Assembly (NCBI GenBank): GCA_963971285.1
Contig: OZ020244.1
Location: forward strand, 3,410,001-3,474,000
DNA length: 64,000 bases
Source: Astropecten irregularis
Taxonomy: Eukaryota > Echinodermata > Asteroidea > Paxillosida > Astropectinidae
Direction: 5' to 3'
In this document: positions 1-10,236 of the stretch, in pieces
Layout of the letters: every line of letters starts with the position of its first letter
How positions within the stretch are numbered: the stretch's first letter is position 1
Program-made: the position numbers and the translations under genes
Notes under the pieces: generated by a model
The model's database searches: none
Told to the model about the DNA's origin: nothing
What the model saw: the letters and a program-made list of their open reading frames with translations, nothing else

Positions 1-386
1 GCAATCCCATGCTTCAAACTAATGCATGTGTTGACATGCTTCTTATTAAAAGAGAATTCTGAGAAAATCACACATATGTTCATTTTTGACACCTGCATAA
101 AGGTGTCTCTAGACGCCTTTATGGAGTAAAGTTGCAGAGATTCCAAATGCAAGTAATACTGTTCATAGTCGTACACATATAATTATATAATTTCACAGAG
201 TCAACTACTGTGAGTGCGCGAGGGCAGTTCCTTTCCGGTAGACTATTTGAACATTCCACATAATAATTCAATTACATGTACTCTTACAGCGGTCACGATA
301 TATTTAATAACGAACGAGAACATCGAAGCTGTCATTGCTCGCTACGGCCTTATTATTAACAGTTAATAAATTGAAGTGGATGCAAA
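1..386. repeat. Diverged copy of a local ~300-bp repeat; no gene
   Basis: Positions ~8-75 (CATGCTTCAAACTAATGCAT, then a CTTCTTATTAAAAGAGAATT-like stretch) and ~215-250 (CAGTTCCTTTCCGGTAGAC) recur in the same order at 2388-2656 and 2690-2735. This is an old local repeat. I see no coding exon here. Confidence 0.5.
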
Positions 387-726
387 TCAAATTCCCTTTT
401 GATAAATTATGCAACCTGGAATCATATGTTCAAATTGTAGGAAAAATCCCTTCCCCTTAAAGGCAGCGTACAGGATTTGCAAGGCCTTCAAAAAAAAGCT
501 TGAGTTTGAGACAGAAAATGGACTTAACAGTTCGTAAACAGTGCAAACAATCATATTGGGAAATCTTGGTTCATCAGATGCTGGGTTTTTCAAGAAAATC
601 AAAATTTAGTGGGTTTTTTAAAAGATCGTTGTGCAAAAGATCTTTTTAGTATTTTGAAACAGTAAAGGATTCAGAGTATTTTGGCAGTATTTCTGTTATC
701 CAGATGAACTAAGTGTAAAAAGGTAC
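387..726 (-). repeat. Interspersed repeat R14, minus orientation
   Basis: This segment reads as the reverse complement of 23573-23910 and partly of 18968-19160. All three copies carry GTTCGGACGAACGATCTTTT or a decayed form, then AACCCAGCATCTGATGAACC and GACTGTTTGCACTGTTTA. The short ORF across it belongs to the repeat and has no recognisable domain. The hAT target duplication begins right after it. Confidence 0.6.
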
Positions 727-730
727 AGAC

Positions 731-2335
731 TAGGCCTGGGCGATTAACTCGATTAATCGATTAATCGCGATTACATTCCTGTGTCGATTACTCGATTAGT
801 AAATTCTGAACTACTCGATTAATCGTGCCAGCGCGATTAGTGCCTTCGAGTTGCGATTAATTCCATGAGTTACTACTATTCTCAGTCGATCAATAGCCAT
901 GCCGTGTGTGTTGCACGGAGCAGCTGCGTGTTTTGTCCGTCCGTCTGTCAAAATTAGGTACAATCATTATGCATAGGGCCGTCCATAAAGTACGTACGCA
1001 CGAAGGGGGGGAGGGGGGGTTGTTACCAATGCGTACGCCATGCGTACAGAGGGGGAGGGGGGGTAAAAAAAGTCTGCATTTCGTGCGTACGTACTTTATG
1101 GACGGCCCCATAATGCATCGTTCGTATAGTGAGGCATCGCGATCTTTATTCAATAGGGGTTGAGGGGGTACATGTACCGCGGTCGCGTCCCCGCATGTTG
1201 GACATTATGCAGGACGTACACAGTGTAATATGAACACGCACACCGTACCCCTGGTGTAGCGATACAATTACCGACTTGATATCAAGTCTGCCTGCTGCAC
1301 GTGCACCGGATGCCCGCCCAATTGTGACAGCACCATGACAACATTTTGAGATTACACTGTAATTGGCCAGTAGCCCTTCTAATAATACTGCCTTATATGG
1401 TCAACGTGGATGAGGCATGAATGAGGGCTATACCATTTCGCTGTTTATTGAGGTACTTTTAGTTATGTTGCATTTTCAATGAATACTATTTATCTCACTT
1501 AGTAATGAAACAAAAGGTTGTCGCACACAAACATAAGTTATTGAGTACTTACAGTTTAAACGTGTCGCCGGGGTGAATTTTTATTCAACCCTGACAGCTG
1601 ACAACGAAGTTTTTCTCAACCTAGGCCCACGTGTTTACAATGGATTCGGCTACCATGGCTGGCCAAGGCTTGGCGCATGGCGTGATGATATGACACTCAA
1701 CTACTCGAGTGCAGACGCTATTCTATTAGACGATTACTGTACTGTATCGTATCGTATGATAATCGTGAAGTGAACATGTGGAGTAATCGTGAACTGAAAA
1801 ATAATCGCGATGTGTTTAGTAATCGTGAACTGAGTAATAATTGTGTTCACTGTTCAGTAATCGTGAACTGTATAATAATCGTGTTCACTGTTCAGCCTAC
1901 ATGGGGTGTACATTGTGTCATCGTGTACTATCGTTGACCTGTACATGCATGGGTGGGACCACGTCTGTGTGTACCTACGTGAGGCTGTAACTGCATGCCT
2001 TGTCGGCCAACACTTCGCGAAATTACCCTACTTTACTGAAGGAATACCAATAATTGGGGACGATATTAGCTTCACGAATTTTGCATTATACCTTGTCAGA
2101 ACAAAAATGGCAGTGCTCATTGCTCAATGCCTCGGAAATCAGAACTGATCGCTGTTGAAACTTGTAAGAATCAATGCATTGCGCTAGTGCAGTTTACTGC
2201 AGTGTCGCTATGATGAAAATAAGGTACGTGCTGCTTGTATATAGTCACTTCCGGGTAATCGCGATTAATCGATTAATCGCGATTATTTCCTCCGCGATTA
2301 ATCGATTAGTGAAAAGCACTAATCGCCCAGGCCTA
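731..2335. mobile_element. Non-autonomous hAT-type DNA transposon, 1605 bp
   Basis: The left end TAGGCCTGGGCGATTA and right end TAATCGCCCAGGCCTA are inverted, and each is followed inward by runs of ATTAATCGATTAATCGCGAT. The flanks are a perfect 8-bp duplication, GTACAGAC at 723-730 and 2336-2343, as made by hAT transposases. No hAT transposase ORF is present; the small ORFs inside (for example 1573-1773 and 1906-2148) show no recognisable domain. The middle holds short repeats of GTAATCGTGAACTG (about 1780-1890). The element must be moved by a transposase encoded elsewhere. The intact target duplication suggests a fairly recent insertion. Confidence 0.88.
976..1108. mobile_element. MITE nested inside the hAT element
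   Basis: The termini GGGCCGTCCATAAAGTACGT and ACGTACTTTATGGACGGCCC are perfect inverted repeats. The interior is two G-rich blocks. The short overlapping ORFs on both strands here are by-products of the palindrome. It lies inside the hAT element, so it inserted later. Confidence 0.8.
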
Positions 2336-2387
2336 GTACAGACTTCCTAAATTCTGAATATCGGTAGCAATGCATGTACTTATACAT

Positions 2388-2750
2388 GCAACATGCTTCA
2401 AACTCATGCATGTGTAGGTTGATGTGCTTCTTAATAACAGAGAATTCTGAGAACTTTTCATTAAAGGAAAATCATGTTGACTTTTCGACATTGATGCAAA
2501 AAAAAACCACAGTCTAAAAAGTGAGCAGAAACCTTTACGGAGAGCAGATGCAGAGATATGCAAACTTATACATGTAATGGAGTTTATACATGGATAACAT
2601 TTCACTGAGTAAACTACCGTAATAGAGCATGCAGAGCTAGTTCCTTTCCGCTAGACTTTTGGGCTACGCTGTCGCTGTGATTTGATACCATGCTTCCAAC
2701 TCGTGTGTAGGTTGTCGTGTTTCTTATTAAAAGAGTAACCTGATTTTGAG
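2388..2750. repeat. Tandem diverged copies of the ~300-bp local repeat
   Basis: CATGCTTCAAACTCATGCAT at ~2393 and CATGCTTCCAACTCGTG at ~2690 start two successive copies of the unit also seen at 1-250. The shared block GTTCCTTTCCGCTAGAC lies at 2640. There is no coding evidence. Confidence 0.5.
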
Positions 2751-2753
2751 TAC

Positions 2754-3122
2754 TTAAAGGTATACATGATTGGTAAAGGTCGCAGAACAGCACTCTCACA
2801 CTTTGTCGGATCAAACATGTACATAAAATAATACACCTGTGAAAATTTGAGCTTGATCAAACATCTGAGTCACGAGAAAATAGCGAAAACTTAACTAATT
2901 TTTTCTTACAAAACATAAAGAAAAGTTTTGATCATACCCAGAGATCAAAACTGTTTTTGGACTTTGTTTGACTAAATTTTTCAAAATAAATACACCATTT
3001 CAGGCAGAGATATTTTAACGGTATGAGTCTATACCAGCACCATCTTCATACCCTGAAAGTTATACGTAAATCAGTGAACATTTCTGTTTCGGTATGTTGC
3101 CAATCCTGTACTGTACCTTTAA
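2754..3122 (+). mobile_element. TTAA-flanked MITE, family M2, full length
   Basis: The element starts TTAA then AGGTATACATGATTGGTAAA and ends CCAATCCTGTACTGTACCT then TTAA. TTAA duplications are typical of piggyBac-type transposition. The 3' half (from TTTGTTTGACTAAATTTTTC on) is shared with family M1. Confidence 0.8.
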
Positions 3123-3473
3123 GGGAATTATATTAGGGAATACGTGTTCATTTTGTTTGCCCTTCATTTTGGATGTGTATTTGTTTAGTGTGAGAAGCTT
3201 TCTGGTGGTGCGTGGCCTGCATCATTGATAATGTGTCACACACTGAGAGCTGTGCAATCACTGTGTCAGACTCAGACACTTTAATTAGTGGGTTGCTCCG
3301 GCAGCACTTTAATACACGATGCATTTGAAGCTGTCAACCAAGTGGTCAGTAACAGTCAAACCAAGATGAAATTAACAGAATATTCGGGTGGAGAAGAAAT
3401 TGCAGCATAGCCAAACTCTACATGTACTCACTCAAGGAGTTCTATTAAAAAGGTAAACAACTGGACTTAAAAG

Positions 3474-3700
3474 TAAAGGTACAGTACAGGATTGGTAACA
3501 TATTCAATCAGAAATGTTCACAGATTTACATATTACTTTCAGGGTATGAAGATGGTATTAGTAATGGAAAAAGACATACCGTTAAAATATTTCCACCTGA
3601 AATGCTGTATTTTTTTAATATCCAGAAATTAGCAAAACAAAGACAAAACAGTTTTGATCTCGGAGTGATTTTGGGCCCAGTTTTCGGTATAAATCCGAAG
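3474..3700 (-). mobile_element. Truncated M2 MITE, minus orientation
   Basis: It begins AGGTACAGTACAGGATTGG (the reversed M2 terminus), then shows the reversed M2 3' region, and decays near a GATCTCGGAGTGATTTTGGG stretch. The outer 5' terminus is missing. Confidence 0.65.
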
Positions 3701-4427
3701 ATTCAAAGATACATTGCAACACAGTGTCAATCTGTCCCTGGACCTGATTCCCGGCCCTCCAAATTCCCCCCAACTTCAACACACTGCCAACTTTCCAAAC
3801 CCTTAGCTTGCCGACATCAAAATAGATATCAAAACAAACAGTTCGTGTATAAAGTCTGATAACATTTAACTGTAATTCTCTTCCAAAATACTGTGCGACT
3901 GGTCCTACACACTGTGCAGGCTGTAAATTCTTACATTGTCCGTACACTTGTACACTTGTTAAACTTGGGCTAACAGTACACTACAGACTACATACAGTAA
4001 CACGTAGAACGGAAGTTACACAAACCAGCATGTACGAGCTGAAAACTCATGAAGGACAAGAATTTGGGGCTGTAAATTTCACATTTCGCATTTGTTATTA
4101 TTCCCTTTATAGTTATACTCACAACTGTATCGGTGTTAAATCCCCAAACCAGCCAAAAACGCATGTAAACAGACGAAAACACGAGCACAATTTTCACGAT
4201 ATTCTCACGAGCACATAATACGTCTGCCAATGCAAATAGTCGGGCTACTTGCTCATTCTAATACAATACACTCGTGCAAGACGTCTAGGAATCAGACGTG
4301 CACCTGCTGGTTTGATTGACGTGACTCATAAACAGTAGGCGTGGCTACAATTCAATCAATTTCATTGGTCAAAAGTTTGACCCCAAAAATACCAAAGTAA
4401 AATGGCTGTCGTACTGTACAGACGCCA
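3701..4427. other. No gene recognised
   Basis: Short ORFs on both strands overlap one another and show no domain, splice-site support or repeat match that I can see. Confidence 0.4.
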
Positions 4428-4645
4428 ATTTTGTAGAGTTGCTTAAGCCCCAAAATTTGCTTAAGCAGCTAAAAGCTCGGTAAATGGAATTAATATGCCA
4501 GCCAAAAAACGATGGCCGAATACAAGGAAAAAGCAGTAAACATCACATGAAAAGTTGGTTGGTAATTAATCCTGTTTGATCAAGGAAGACTTTTCATGCT
4601 TAAGCAAATATTGGTGCTTAGGCAGCTTTTTTAAATAGGCCCCTG
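4428..4645. mobile_element. Degenerate M4 MITE
   Basis: TTGCTTAAGCCCCAAAATTT on the left and GCTTAGGCAGCTTTTTTAAA on the right are decayed forms of the M4 ends. The interior matches other M4 copies (CAAGGAAGACTTTTCATGCT). Confidence 0.55.
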
Positions 4646-4732
4646 GTTACTAAACATTCTGCGATTTTCATTTTTAAACCCACTTGTAAAGACCTTTATT
4701 TTATTCAGAAATCGTCTGCATTTTCTTCCAGT

Positions 4733-4976
4733 TGGCTAAAGCCCACCGCACACTATACGATCCGACTACGACCCGACTGGTTTTTGGAAGGATCGCAAAG
4801 CATTCTGGGAGTCTTAACCGTGATTCGACAGTCGAATCTTGTCGACTGGCCATCAGAGTGGGTCTGCGACTTGGAACAATCACGGTTAAGACTCCCAGAA
4901 TGCTTTGCGATCCTTCCAAAAACCAGTCGGGTCCTCGTCGGAAGTGTCGGATCGTATAGTGTGCGGTGGGCTTAAG
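4733..4976. mobile_element. Foldback MITE with ~90-bp inverted arms
   Basis: The arms at about 4737-4827 and 4888-4974 are near-perfect reverse complements, with ends AAGCCCACCGCACACTATAC and GTATAGTGTGCGGTGGGCTT. The ~60-bp spacer holds GATTCGACAGTCGAATC, itself palindromic. ORFs on both strands here are by-products of the symmetry. Confidence 0.8.
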
Positions 4977-5275
4977 CCTTTGAGAAAGATCCTGCAAGGA
5001 TCGAAACGTCAGGCCCTCCTAACTCTGACCATTTAGCCTTTGAGAAACCTGCTAGGATAGAAACGTCAGGCCCTCCTAACTCTGACCATTTAGCCTTTGA
5101 GAAACCTGCCGGATCGGAACGTCAGGCCCTCCAGACTCTGACCACTTGGCCTTCAGTAAGAAAGACCCTGCTATAGGATTGAAACGTCAGGCCCTACTAA
5201 CTCTGACCATTTAGCCTTTGAAAAAGATCCTGCTAGGATCGAAACGTCAGGCCCTCCTAAGTCCAAGCATTTGAC
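4976..5275 (+). repeat. Tandem ~60-bp hammerhead-like repeat, 5 units
   Basis: Each unit carries CCTTTGAGAAA, a hairpin GATCCT-GCT-AGGATC, then GAAACGTCAGGCCCTCC. The 3' part matches the hammerhead half-core after stem II (GAAAC), but the CUGATGA half-core is replaced by TTTGAGAAA, so it should not be catalytic. The unit continues into CATTTGACATATTTCAGGTC and GAGCAGTTTGCAGCAGTTG, which also follow the copies at 15.6 kb and, inverted, at 30.5 and 42.0 kb. Confidence 0.65.
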
Positions 5276-5462
5276 ATATTTCAGGTCAATATTTTGGTGG
5301 ATGAGCAGTTTGCAGCAGTTGCATGTAGGAATTAATTTCTGTTTGATGAATTTTGAATATCTTGCTAATTATGTTCCGTAAGATATTCAGTTTTATCTCT
5401 TAATGGCAAGATACTTCTCAATTTCTGTGTGTATGTTGTAAGTTATTATTTTACAAACTAAC

Positions 5463-5747
5463 CTGTATCAAGTCTTGTGAAGAGATCTATATGAGTGCCC
5501 GATGACATCTCTCTGTAGATATCCAATGTGTACACACTCTGGTCGGTCAAGATACACCTCCTATCATCAAAGTAATACTCCTCTCTGTATTCGAATGTAC
5601 GGCACACAAAGGACTGTTCCTCGAGGCAGTGACGGGCGCAGTCTTCGGCCGATAGGTCCTGCCACCAGCCCCGGCTGTACTTACGGTTGTACGCGGGTAT
5701 GTAGGTCCTATAGTGCCGCTGGAACTTGCTCAGGGCGTCCGTTTTGC
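5463..5747 (-). CDS. PAN/apple-domain exon of the kringle-PAN gene (exon E)
   Basis: This 285-bp exon is read on the minus strand. The acceptor is CAAACTTCAG and the donor is ACAG|GTTAGT; both ends are phase 1. The preceding exon ends with T and this one begins GC, which restores the last kringle cysteine across the intron. The ~95 codons contain AEDCARHC, SFVCRTFEY and RRCILTD, the four-cysteine core and alternating strands of a PAN/apple fold. These modules bind protein or carbohydrate in secreted plasminogen/HGF-like and clotting-related proteins. The frame has no stop, and the donor means the protein continues, but I found no following exon in 1-5400. The acceptor lies within about 10-25 bp of a MITE fragment. 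Domain call is firm; the protein family name is not. Confidence 0.8.
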
Positions 5748-5755
5748 CTGAAGTT

Positions 5756-5985
5756 TGGTTCAAAAATAGTTCGGTTTTTGTCAAAGAGATGCAGATTCAT
5801 GGGCAGAAATATCAATGAAGATACAGTAACAATCATCTGTGAAATTCCCAGTCCCATACGTGCCCACCTTTTGAGAAAACAGTGAAAAACGCCCACTATA
5901 TTTTTAAAATCTTGTCAGCATTATTTTTGATCTTCCAAAGATCATAATTATTTTTGGTGTTTGGTTTTACTCTTTTCAGGACGTC
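5756..5985 (+). mobile_element. M1 MITE fragment abutting the PAN exon acceptor
   Basis: CGGTTTTTGTCAAAGAGATG, ATGGGCAGAAATATCAATG and a GATCTTCCAAAGATCATAAT-like hairpin match the interior of M1. The 5' TTAA terminus is missing. On the minus strand it lies just upstream of the exon E splice acceptor. Confidence 0.7.
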
Positions 5986-6262
5986 AAGCTATTCTAAGTA
6001 AAAAGCTGCAATAAATTTGAGGTTATCTGAGGCTACTAGAAAATTAAAAGAATGAAAGCAAATTCAGAAGAGCTGAAGTTAGGATGTAATATTCCTCGAA
6101 CATTATAGTCTGTAACAAAATCGATGTCACGTACTAATAACCAATGAATGGGTACCTCAATGGAAAAAAAAATGAAAACAAAATCACTGCAATGCAATTT
6201 CTTCATTGACGAAGATGACTTGTAACAAGCCACGCCTACTATGCACCACTTAAAATACTCAC

Positions 6263-6370
6263 ATGTTTCGATTGGACAAAAGTCCATCCTAATTTGCATA
6301 TCTTGATCCTTAAAGTAACACCATGGCAATGTGCTGTTGTTTGGGTTACGACAGTAGTTCTCTTCCAAAC
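6263..6370 (-). CDS. Kringle B, C-terminal half (exon D)
   Basis: This 108-bp exon has acceptor CATAACAG and donor ACAT|GTGAGT, phase 1 at both ends. It encodes [19 protein letters not shown] and then RMDFCPIET, the canonical kringle second half: the NYCRNP and PWCY motifs and the fifth cysteine. The sixth cysteine codon is split T|GC with exon E. The codon split with exon C (G|GT) gives the glycine normally found just before LEENYC. Kringles are disulfide-bonded binding modules of secreted proteins. The lengths of exons C and D together fit one complete kringle. Confidence 0.88.
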
Positions 6371-6544
6371 CTGTTATGAAATTAAAGATGATTATGATCA
6401 TGCGGAAAGTATACTGAATGAACTTCCAATTTGTGAAAGCCTTTTCACACGACGCTGAAAAAACTCTCAATCATTGAGAAATTATCTCATGGGTCTGTTC
6501 CTCGGTCAAAATCTCTCAAGGATTCACCAGGGACCTCGGTCAAG
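6371..6544. other. Intron sequence, nothing recognised
   Basis: This lies between the exon D acceptor and the M6 element. I see no exon or repeat here. Confidence 0.4.
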
Positions 6545-6776
6545 CAGAGTGTATGTACATTGTCAACATTTTCGGTAACATGTTGCCGAGTTAGAGCAAC
6601 ACACCGTACCTGGGCAACACGACTTTGCCCCCTGTGTACACAACATGTTACCGAGATGTTGCTGCGACATGTTACCCTACTCGTTTTGCTCTGGGTACAC
6701 TGACACCATTTTCAGCAACAAGGTACCTGGGCAACATGTTACTCAGATCAAAAATGTTGTCAGTGTACACTCTGCT
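6545..6776. mobile_element. MITE family M6
   Basis: Ends GCAGAGTGTATGTACATTG and TGTCAGTGTACACTCTGC are inverted. The body is full of GGTAACATGTTGCCGAG-like repeats on both strands. A second copy sits at 30194-30655. Confidence 0.75.
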
Positions 6777-6862
6777 TCATGGCATTGGTGTCCTTTCACA
6801 CGATGACACTTTTGTAGGATTTCGCAACCATGAGAGAATGTCTCAATGGTTGAGAGTTTTGT

Positions 6863-7246
6863 TTAAAGGCATTGCATACGTTTGGTAATGACTCTGAAAA
6901 TTTATGCCAATAAAAACTTACTCGGTGAGAAGTACAGCTGCTTTGGATAGTATAATGCATATTGAGAAACGTTCAATTCGAAGTACCGCGGTTATAGAAA
7001 AATATGTCACTTTTTATCTCCAAAAATTATGAATCTGAGAAGCGTTATGGCCGTAACGCTTCTCAGCTATTGACTTTCTGTTCTCTGGCGTGAAATAACC
7101 GCTCTAGTTTGTCGCCAAAATCTCAAAAACGCTACCACCTTTTGAATTGAAACTGTCACAGGTTAGTTTTATGGTATATATATTCAATTATATTGGTTTG
7201 AAACAAACAGTAGGCTCAAAATACCAAACGTATGCAATCCCTTTAA
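6863..7246. mobile_element. MITE family M3, copy 1 (384 bp)
   Basis: TTAA|AGGCATTGCATACGTTTGG on the left and CCAAACGTATGCAATCCCT|TTAA on the right. A near-perfect 32-bp palindrome (CTGAGAAGCGTTATGG and its partner) sits at 7035-7066. It is about 97% identical to 36051-36436. Confidence 0.85.
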
Positions 7247-7521
7247 GCGTCGTGTGAAAAGGGCCAAAAGGCCTATGGACGCACTCGCCGTACAGCGAGC
7301 GAGCGTCTATCACAATGCGTGCAGATTTCCTGATTAATTATGCAAGCCAACCCAGCACTGACCTCTATAGGTTTTGAACAATCAGCATTTGTTTTACGAT
7401 GACTGGCAATCAAAGGCAAAACTGCATGGACATCGAAACAAGACCAACTGTATTGCTTGTTTCCCCCTTCATGCGTGCTTAGCAATAAAATAAGCCACGT
7501 CAGCAACCCACTAGCGCGCTA

Positions 7522-7765
7522 GGGCCAATTCCACGGCCTTGCTTAGCACAAAAATTAGTTTACCATACAATTTCTGTCTTAATAAAAACATGATTAACAA
7601 CCAAATGTCTATGTGTTGGGTATCACTTGTAATTGTTCTCTGGCTGTTGTTCGCTGATCATGAATATCAAATCGAATTTTCAATGGTGGTTTGTATAATA
7701 TTGAGCGAGACATTTTGTGCTAAGTAATTTTGTTGTGCTTAGCAGCTCCATGAAATTGGCTCCTG
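7522..7765. mobile_element. MITE family M4
   Basis: GGGCCAATTCCACGGCCTTG and CAGCTCCATGAAATTGGCTC are the decayed inverted ends. The interior has TTGTTCGCTGATCATGAATA, shared with the copies at 20507 and 32317. Confidence 0.7.
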
Positions 7766-8164
7766 GTCAAGTGATATGGAGCAGACATGGTAAAAGTGTG
7801 CAGGTGGTTGCGTTTTGTCGTCGACCTTTAATTCGCTTGACTCAATTTAAGCATTAAATCAGTCGCTGCACACGGTGGACGTATACCTTGATGTTTAATT
7901 GCTCTGCGTTGGCCTACGCGTGAACTAGTTTACATCCAAGGCGCTGCAAGGCTATTTGTGGTCGTTTTTATAGGTCGCAAGCGTTAAGCGCGATCACAGA
8001 ATCGTGCTTCCACATTACTTTGCTTCATAAAAGCAATTTGCTTTTGAACTCAGTCGTTTGAGCGTTTCTATACACCTCGGACTTTATTAAAGACGGACCG
8101 TGATTTTCAGGTACACACGCCCACGGGCTTCTGAGTAAGATACGACAGACAACATCATTTCATG

Positions 8165-8285
8165 GGGTCGATTTCACCAACCCATCCTAACTTTACTGTC
8201 AATCGTAGGTCTTGGGGTGCATTGTAGCCCTACGTAGGATACGATGGTTTATCCTTCGTAACTCGAGTAACGACCGATCGTAACA
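8165..8285. mobile_element. MITE family M7
   Basis: TCAATCGTAGGTCTTGGGGT, CCTACGTAGGATACGATGG and CTTCGTAACTCGAGTAACGA recur at 23930-24062 and, reversed, at 33213-33345. Confidence 0.6.
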
Positions 8286-8640
8286 TCAGACCCTCCTAAG
8301 CCTTTGAGAAACTCCTAAAACAAGCATGATACCGCTCAAGTGTCTTCATCAGCTTGATAAAGGCTAACAATCTGCAGCCAAAACATAGCTATACCTTTCA
8401 GCCAATACCGTGAGCCATTGAACACTTAGCTTCTTAACATTTTCCACCATAAACAACCTGTCTCCTGATGAGGACTAGAACAGGCTAGTCGAAACGTTGA
8501 GACCTAATTGCGAAAAGTGCAAACGATAAAGAAGTGCGAAAGTACGAACGATTATGACATGGTGTTTCCGCAAACCGATCCACATACCAATTGTCACCAT
8601 GCAAAGCCTCGAATCTTTCTTGACTTACAACATCGTTTCA
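8284..8640. mobile_element. Penelope-like (PLE) terminal-repeat remnant
   Basis: In order: a decayed ~60-bp tandem motif (CCTCCTAAGCCTTTGAGAAA), a broken hammerhead-like motif on the minus strand (8322-8355), a better one on the plus strand (8460-8503), then GTGTTTCCGCAAACCGATCC and CACCATGCAAAGCCTCGAAT. The last block recurs at 40585-40640. Hammerhead motifs in terminal repeats are known from Penelope-like elements; assigning this piece to them is inference, since no reverse transcriptase is present. Confidence 0.45.
8460..8503 (+). ncRNA. Hammerhead-ribozyme-like motif
   Basis: Stem I strand GTCTC (8460-8464), core CTGATGA (8465-8471), a single G, stem II GACTAG / loop AACAGG / CTAGTC, core GAAAC (8491-8495), GTT, then GAGAC (8499-8503) pairing with GTCTC. 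The very short stem III (AC with GT) is what is described for minimal type I hammerheads of Penelope-like elements. The unpaired G before stem II departs from the canonical 10.1-11.1 pair, so activity is uncertain. Confidence 0.5.
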
Positions 8641-9593
8641 TATATAAATTCCTGAATGATTGTGGCCGTTGATTTCAATTGGAAAACTGCCCCAAAATTC
8701 AGATATGCGGAACATGACTTGTGCGTGGATTCGTCAATTAGGGGAAACGAACACACGCATATCTTCCTCTGAAGATATCCTAAAATAATGTACTATCCTA
8801 AAGACACTATATCCTTTAAAGATACCTTACATTTACTATTATAAAGCTACTATTCTGAAGATATGTATTGAACACAATTGGAAACACTATATATTTTACG
8901 TTGCAAACTGAATGACCATCTCCCTTTATGTTTTCGAGAATGTCGTTTGGATTTTGTGGTATTGGCACAGTAGATGATTGCTATTGTATTGATGCTGTAC
9001 AGTATTGGTCTGTGCATATTACTTGGCTAGATGATTTGGTGATAGATGAACTCGTTCTGCACCTGATTAAAAAGGGGCGTACTCAATAAATGATACAAGA
9101 CCACAAAGCCATAGAACGGAACAATTCGTCTGGGATGATAAAAACATGATCGCTATTCAGGGCAGAGTAGTTCAACTAATCAAATTATATTTGTACTGGT
9201 CGTGATTAAAACAGTGCGGATTTGGGTCAGAAACGTTTGATCTATTCCTCCCGCCGAAACTACACTGATTGAGATCTGATTAAGTAATGGATTCCTTCAA
9301 CAATATTTACAGTAGGGAAATATAGAGATCGTGTGCTATTGATAACTGTATACATCCGTCAGTGAATAAAATGCTGATTACATGGCACTTAAATGATTTG
9401 CACATAATTGGTAGAGTGTGGATTTTAGGGTTAGAGAAAGATTGTCTTAATTAACAGGAGTATATGGGGACAAACATGATTACTCCTAGCGAAGGTCGAA
9501 GGATCGCATGTTTCTGGGTCTGTACTATACATGAACGGCATATTATGGCGATGTTGTTAATGTCATGTTATTCTTTGCAACATAAAACGTGTC
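8641..9593. other. Intron sequence, nothing recognised
   Basis: AT-rich intron of the kringle-PAN gene. I see no exon, known repeat or RNA here. Confidence 0.4.
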
Positions 9594-10075
9594 TTGGAGT
9601 TAGGAGGGCCTGACGCGTTTTGATCCTAGCAGGATTTTTCTCAAGGCTAAGCGGTCAGAGATAGGAGGGTTTGATGTTTCAATCCTAGCAGGATCTTTTT
9701 CAAAGGCTAATGGTCAGAGTTGGGAGGGCCTGACGTTTCGATCCTAGCAAGATCTTTCTCAAAAGCTAAATTGTCAGAGTTGGGAGGGCCTGATGTTTCG
9801 ATCCCAGCAGGATCTTTCTCAAAGGCTAAATGGTCAGAGTTAGGAGGGCCCGACGTTTCAATCCTAGCAGGATCTTTCTCAAGGCTAAATGGTCAGAGTT
9901 AGGAGGGCCCGACGTTTCAATCCTAGCAGGATCTTTCTTGAAGGCTAAATGGTCAGAGTTAGGAGGGTCTGACGTTTCAATCCTATCAGGATCTTTCTCA
10001 AAGACTAATGGTCAGATATAGGAGAGTCCGACGTTTCAATCCTAGCAGGATCTTTCTCAAAGGCTAAATGACAAG
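9594..10075 (-). repeat. Tandem ~60-bp hammerhead-like repeat, 8 units
   Basis: Eight head-to-tail copies of the unit seen at 4976-5275, in the opposite orientation: GAGGGCCTGACGTTTCGATC, then TAGCAGGATCTTTCTCAAAG, then GCTAAATGGTCAGAGTTAG. Units differ by substitutions and 1-bp indels. Plus-strand ORFs spanning it (9720-9902, 9830-10021) are repeat translation, not genes. Confidence 0.8.
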
Positions 10076-10236
10076 AGGACAAGAACATGCAAGTAAACAT
10101 ACACATAATGGATAAGAGGGGAACGGAGTGACCAGGGAAAGGGGAAAGCATACGAAAAGGCTGGGAAACCACAAAGAGGGGCCTACGGCCTTGAGGAGAT
10201 GCTCTTGATAATTTGGAGCATTGTAGATGCCCTCAC

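Noticed and set aside
9720-10021. Repetitive plus-strand peptides
   Set aside because: They are translations of the 60-bp tandem repeat.
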